The notes below the pieces were generated by a model that was not told the DNA's origin, did not search any database, and was given only the letters and a program-made list of their open reading frames with translations. 14,834 bases of DNA, taken from assembly GCA_002340515.1 (NCBI GenBank), contig DDMF01000147.1:10088-24921 (forward strand). Reading direction: 5' to 3'. Shown in pieces: positions 13,543 to 14,834 of this stretch (positions within the stretch are counted from its first letter, which is position 1; the number at the start of each line of letters is the position of its first letter). The position numbers were made by a program, and so were the translations under genes. This DNA is from Rhodobacteraceae bacterium UBA2553 (GTDB lineage Bacteria > Pseudomonadota > Alphaproteobacteria > Rhodobacterales > Rhodobacteraceae).

Positions 13543-13851
13543 ATCTGCCTCCTGCCCCTTTTAACGAGACATGAGCGCACAGAAACGGGGCGCATAAAGC
13601 GGCCGCTGTTTTGAATTCTGCTCGTCGGACCATGCGCTTTTGCGCTTATATGTCAGTCCGTTGCCCTGCCTCGGGTCATTTTATTGACACGACTATGGCA
13701 AGATTTTGCCGATATGTTAACCCTCTCGATACGATTTTTTCTGCATCCCGCAAAGCTGACACATTTTTGCACTGCCCAAAGCGGAATTGCTGGCCAAGCC
13801 CCTTTTCTCTTTGCCCCTCAAACGGGTAACACTGTGAAAAAGGAGAGCCCT
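13543..13851. other. Intergenic region between divergent Hint gene and dapE, with inverted repeats
   Basis: A 309-bp non-coding gap that should hold both divergent promoters. I see CGGAC (13626-13630) pairing with GTCCG (13656-13660) around GCGC-TTTT-GCGC (13634-13645), which also forms a direct repeat TGCGCTT at 13633 and 13641. GGCAA-GATT-TTGCC (13697-13710) lies nearer dapE. On the minus strand TATAAG (13650-13645) could be a -10 for the Hint gene, but has no good -35. On the plus strand TTGACA (13684-13689) has no good -10. No gene-like frame is convincing here. Confidence 0.4.
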
Positions 13852-14834
13852 ATGCCCGCACATATCGCCACGTCGATCGACCCTGTGGCCCTGACCCAAC
13901 GCCTGATCAGGTGCCCCTCTGTCACGCCGATTGAGGGGGGCGCATTGGAGTTGTTGGAAGAGATGCTCGGGGCGGCAGGCTTCGTCTGCACCCGCGTGGA
14001 CCGCGGCGACACCTCGAACCTCTTTGCCCGTTGGGGGTCGAAAAGCGCGCGGACCTTGGGCTTTAACGGTCATACCGATGTGGTGCCGGTTGGCGACGAA
14101 GCGGCGTGGACGGTGGATCCCTTTGGGGGCGAGATCAAAGACGGGGTGCTTTGGGGCCGTGGGGCGACAGATATGAAATCGGGCGTGGCGGCCTGGGTCG
14201 CAGCGGCGATTGATTTCGTGGCGGATGCGCCGGAAGATGCCTCTTTGGTGATCACCATCACGGGGGACGAAGAAGGCGACGCCACCGATGGCACCATCGC
14301 AATCCTTGATTGGATGGAGGCAGAGGGCGAGGTGATCAGTGATTGCATCGTCGGCGAACCCACATGCCCCAACCTGATGGGCGAGATGATGAAAATCGGC
14401 CGGCGCGGGTCGATGACCGCGTTTTTCACGGCAAAAGGCGTGCAAGGCCACGCGGCTTACCCACACCGCGCCAAAAACCCGGTGCCCGCTTTGGCACGGT
14501 TGATCGCCGATCTGGACGCCCATGTGCTGGACGAAGGCACCGATCATTTTGACGCGTCCACATTGGCCGTGACCACAATGGATGTGGGCAACCCGGCGAC
14601 CAATGTGATCCCATCTGAAGCCAAAGCAACGGTGAACATTCGGTTCAACGACGCGCATAGCTCGGACGAATTGATCCGCTGGTTGCGGGGGGAGGCAGAC
14701 CGCGTCGCCGCAGAGACAGGCATCGAGTTTGAGATGCTGGTGAAGGTTTCGGGCGAAAGCTTTGTGACCCCGCCCGGTGCGCTGTCTGACCTGGTTGCGG
14801 CCTCGGTCGCAGCGGAAACCGGACGCACGCCAGA
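13852..14834 (+). CDS. dapE: Succinyl-diaminopimelate desuccinylase DapE (3' end cut by window edge)
   Basis: The first 327 codons of DapE, an M20-family dizinc peptidase-fold enzyme that removes succinate from N-succinyl-LL-diaminopimelate, in the cytosol. Zinc and catalytic residues seen: His74 and Asp76 in G-H-T-D-V-V-P, bridging Asp107 in G-A-T-D-M-K, Glu140 and Glu141 in T-G-D-E-E-G, and Glu169 in V-G-E-P-T. The lid-domain block R-R-G-S-M follows at 184-188. The last zinc ligand, a C-terminal His, is beyond the window edge. ATG 13852 follows AGGAG (13841-13845) by 6 bp. Pathway partner of dapD at 6566. The frame has no stop to the window end, and the six-residue-level motif match is strong. 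It is divergent from the Hint gene across a 309-bp gap. Confidence 0.95.
   Translation, partial: MPAHIATSIDPVALTQRLIRCPSVTPIEGGALELLEEMLGAAGFVCTRVDRGDTSNLFARWGSKSARTLGFNGHTDVVPVGDEAAWTVDPFGGEIKDGVLWGRGATDMKSGVAAWVAAAIDFVADAPEDASLVITITGDEEGDATDGTIAILDWMEAEGEVISDCIVGEPTCPNLMGEMMKIGRRGSMTAFFTAKGVQGHAAYPHRAKNPVPALARLIADLDAHVLDEGTDHFDASTLAVTTMDVGNPATNVIPSEAKATVNIRFNDAHSSDELIRWLRGEADRVAAETGIEFEMLVKVSGESFVTPPGALSDLVAASVAAETGRTP

Noticed and set aside
13684..13717. TTGACA as a dapE -35 element
   Set aside because: No acceptable -10 sequence lies 16-19 bp downstream; the match is probably chance or needs a different sigma factor.
13717..14658. Long minus-strand open frame (313 codons) opposite dapE
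   Set aside because: It is antisense to a clear dapE with all zinc ligands, is rich in Arg, His and Cys as expected of a GC-rich shadow frame, and has no ribosome site.

Overview
The window looks like ordinary chromosomal DNA from an alphaproteobacterium of the Rhodobacteraceae, probably a marine roseobacter. This is inferred from the GC-rich codon use, the IalB-family gene beside rlmN, the rhizobial-type (class 3) asparaginase, separate dapD and dapE genes, and two Hint-domain proteins of a kind common in that family. I could run no database search, so the taxonomy is inference. There are 15 genes that I regard as real or probable: two are cut by the window edges (serB at the left, dapE at the right) and one (7427-7696) is weaker. 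I saw no tRNA, rRNA, CRISPR array, transposase or clear mobile element, and no frameshifted gene.

Layout. 1-926: the last 53 codons of serB overlap by 8 bp a TauE/SafE-family membrane transporter. 976-1992 (minus): a zinc-dependent class 3 L-asparaginase, with a hairpin and T-tract behind it. 2212-4081: an exported IalB-like protein, then rlmN with its own recognisable promoter. 4196-4405: a 69-residue orphan protein with a strong ribosome site, palindromes upstream and a strong bidirectional terminator shared with a convergent LOG-family gene (4453-5307, minus). 5479-7393: a PLP-dependent threonine/serine dehydratase-like enzyme, then dapD (lysine and diaminopimelate synthesis). The dapD promoter lies directly behind a four-run G-tract. 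7427-7696: a weak two-helix membrane protein. 7706-8809 (minus): a glutamate-receptor-like ligand-gated channel with an unusual pore sequence. 8956-9965: an unrecognised basic-tailed protein coupled to a HAD phosphatase.

9978-13542 (minus): a small lipoprotein and two Hint-domain proteins in a row. The upstream one joins a choice-of-anchor L surface domain, a linker domain and a Cys-containing Hint domain. The downstream one has a different N-terminal domain and a Hint domain without the expected N-terminal Cys. Both end in the same spaced C-terminal motif (L-x2-[YF]-E-A-x2-L-V). 13852-14834: the first 327 codons of dapE.

Most genes are housekeeping or metabolic: serine, lysine/diaminopimelate, asparagine and threonine/serine catabolism, and rRNA/tRNA methylation. 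The less explored parts are the Hint pair with its shared tail, the receptor-channel with an altered selectivity filter, and the G-tract next to the dapD promoter.
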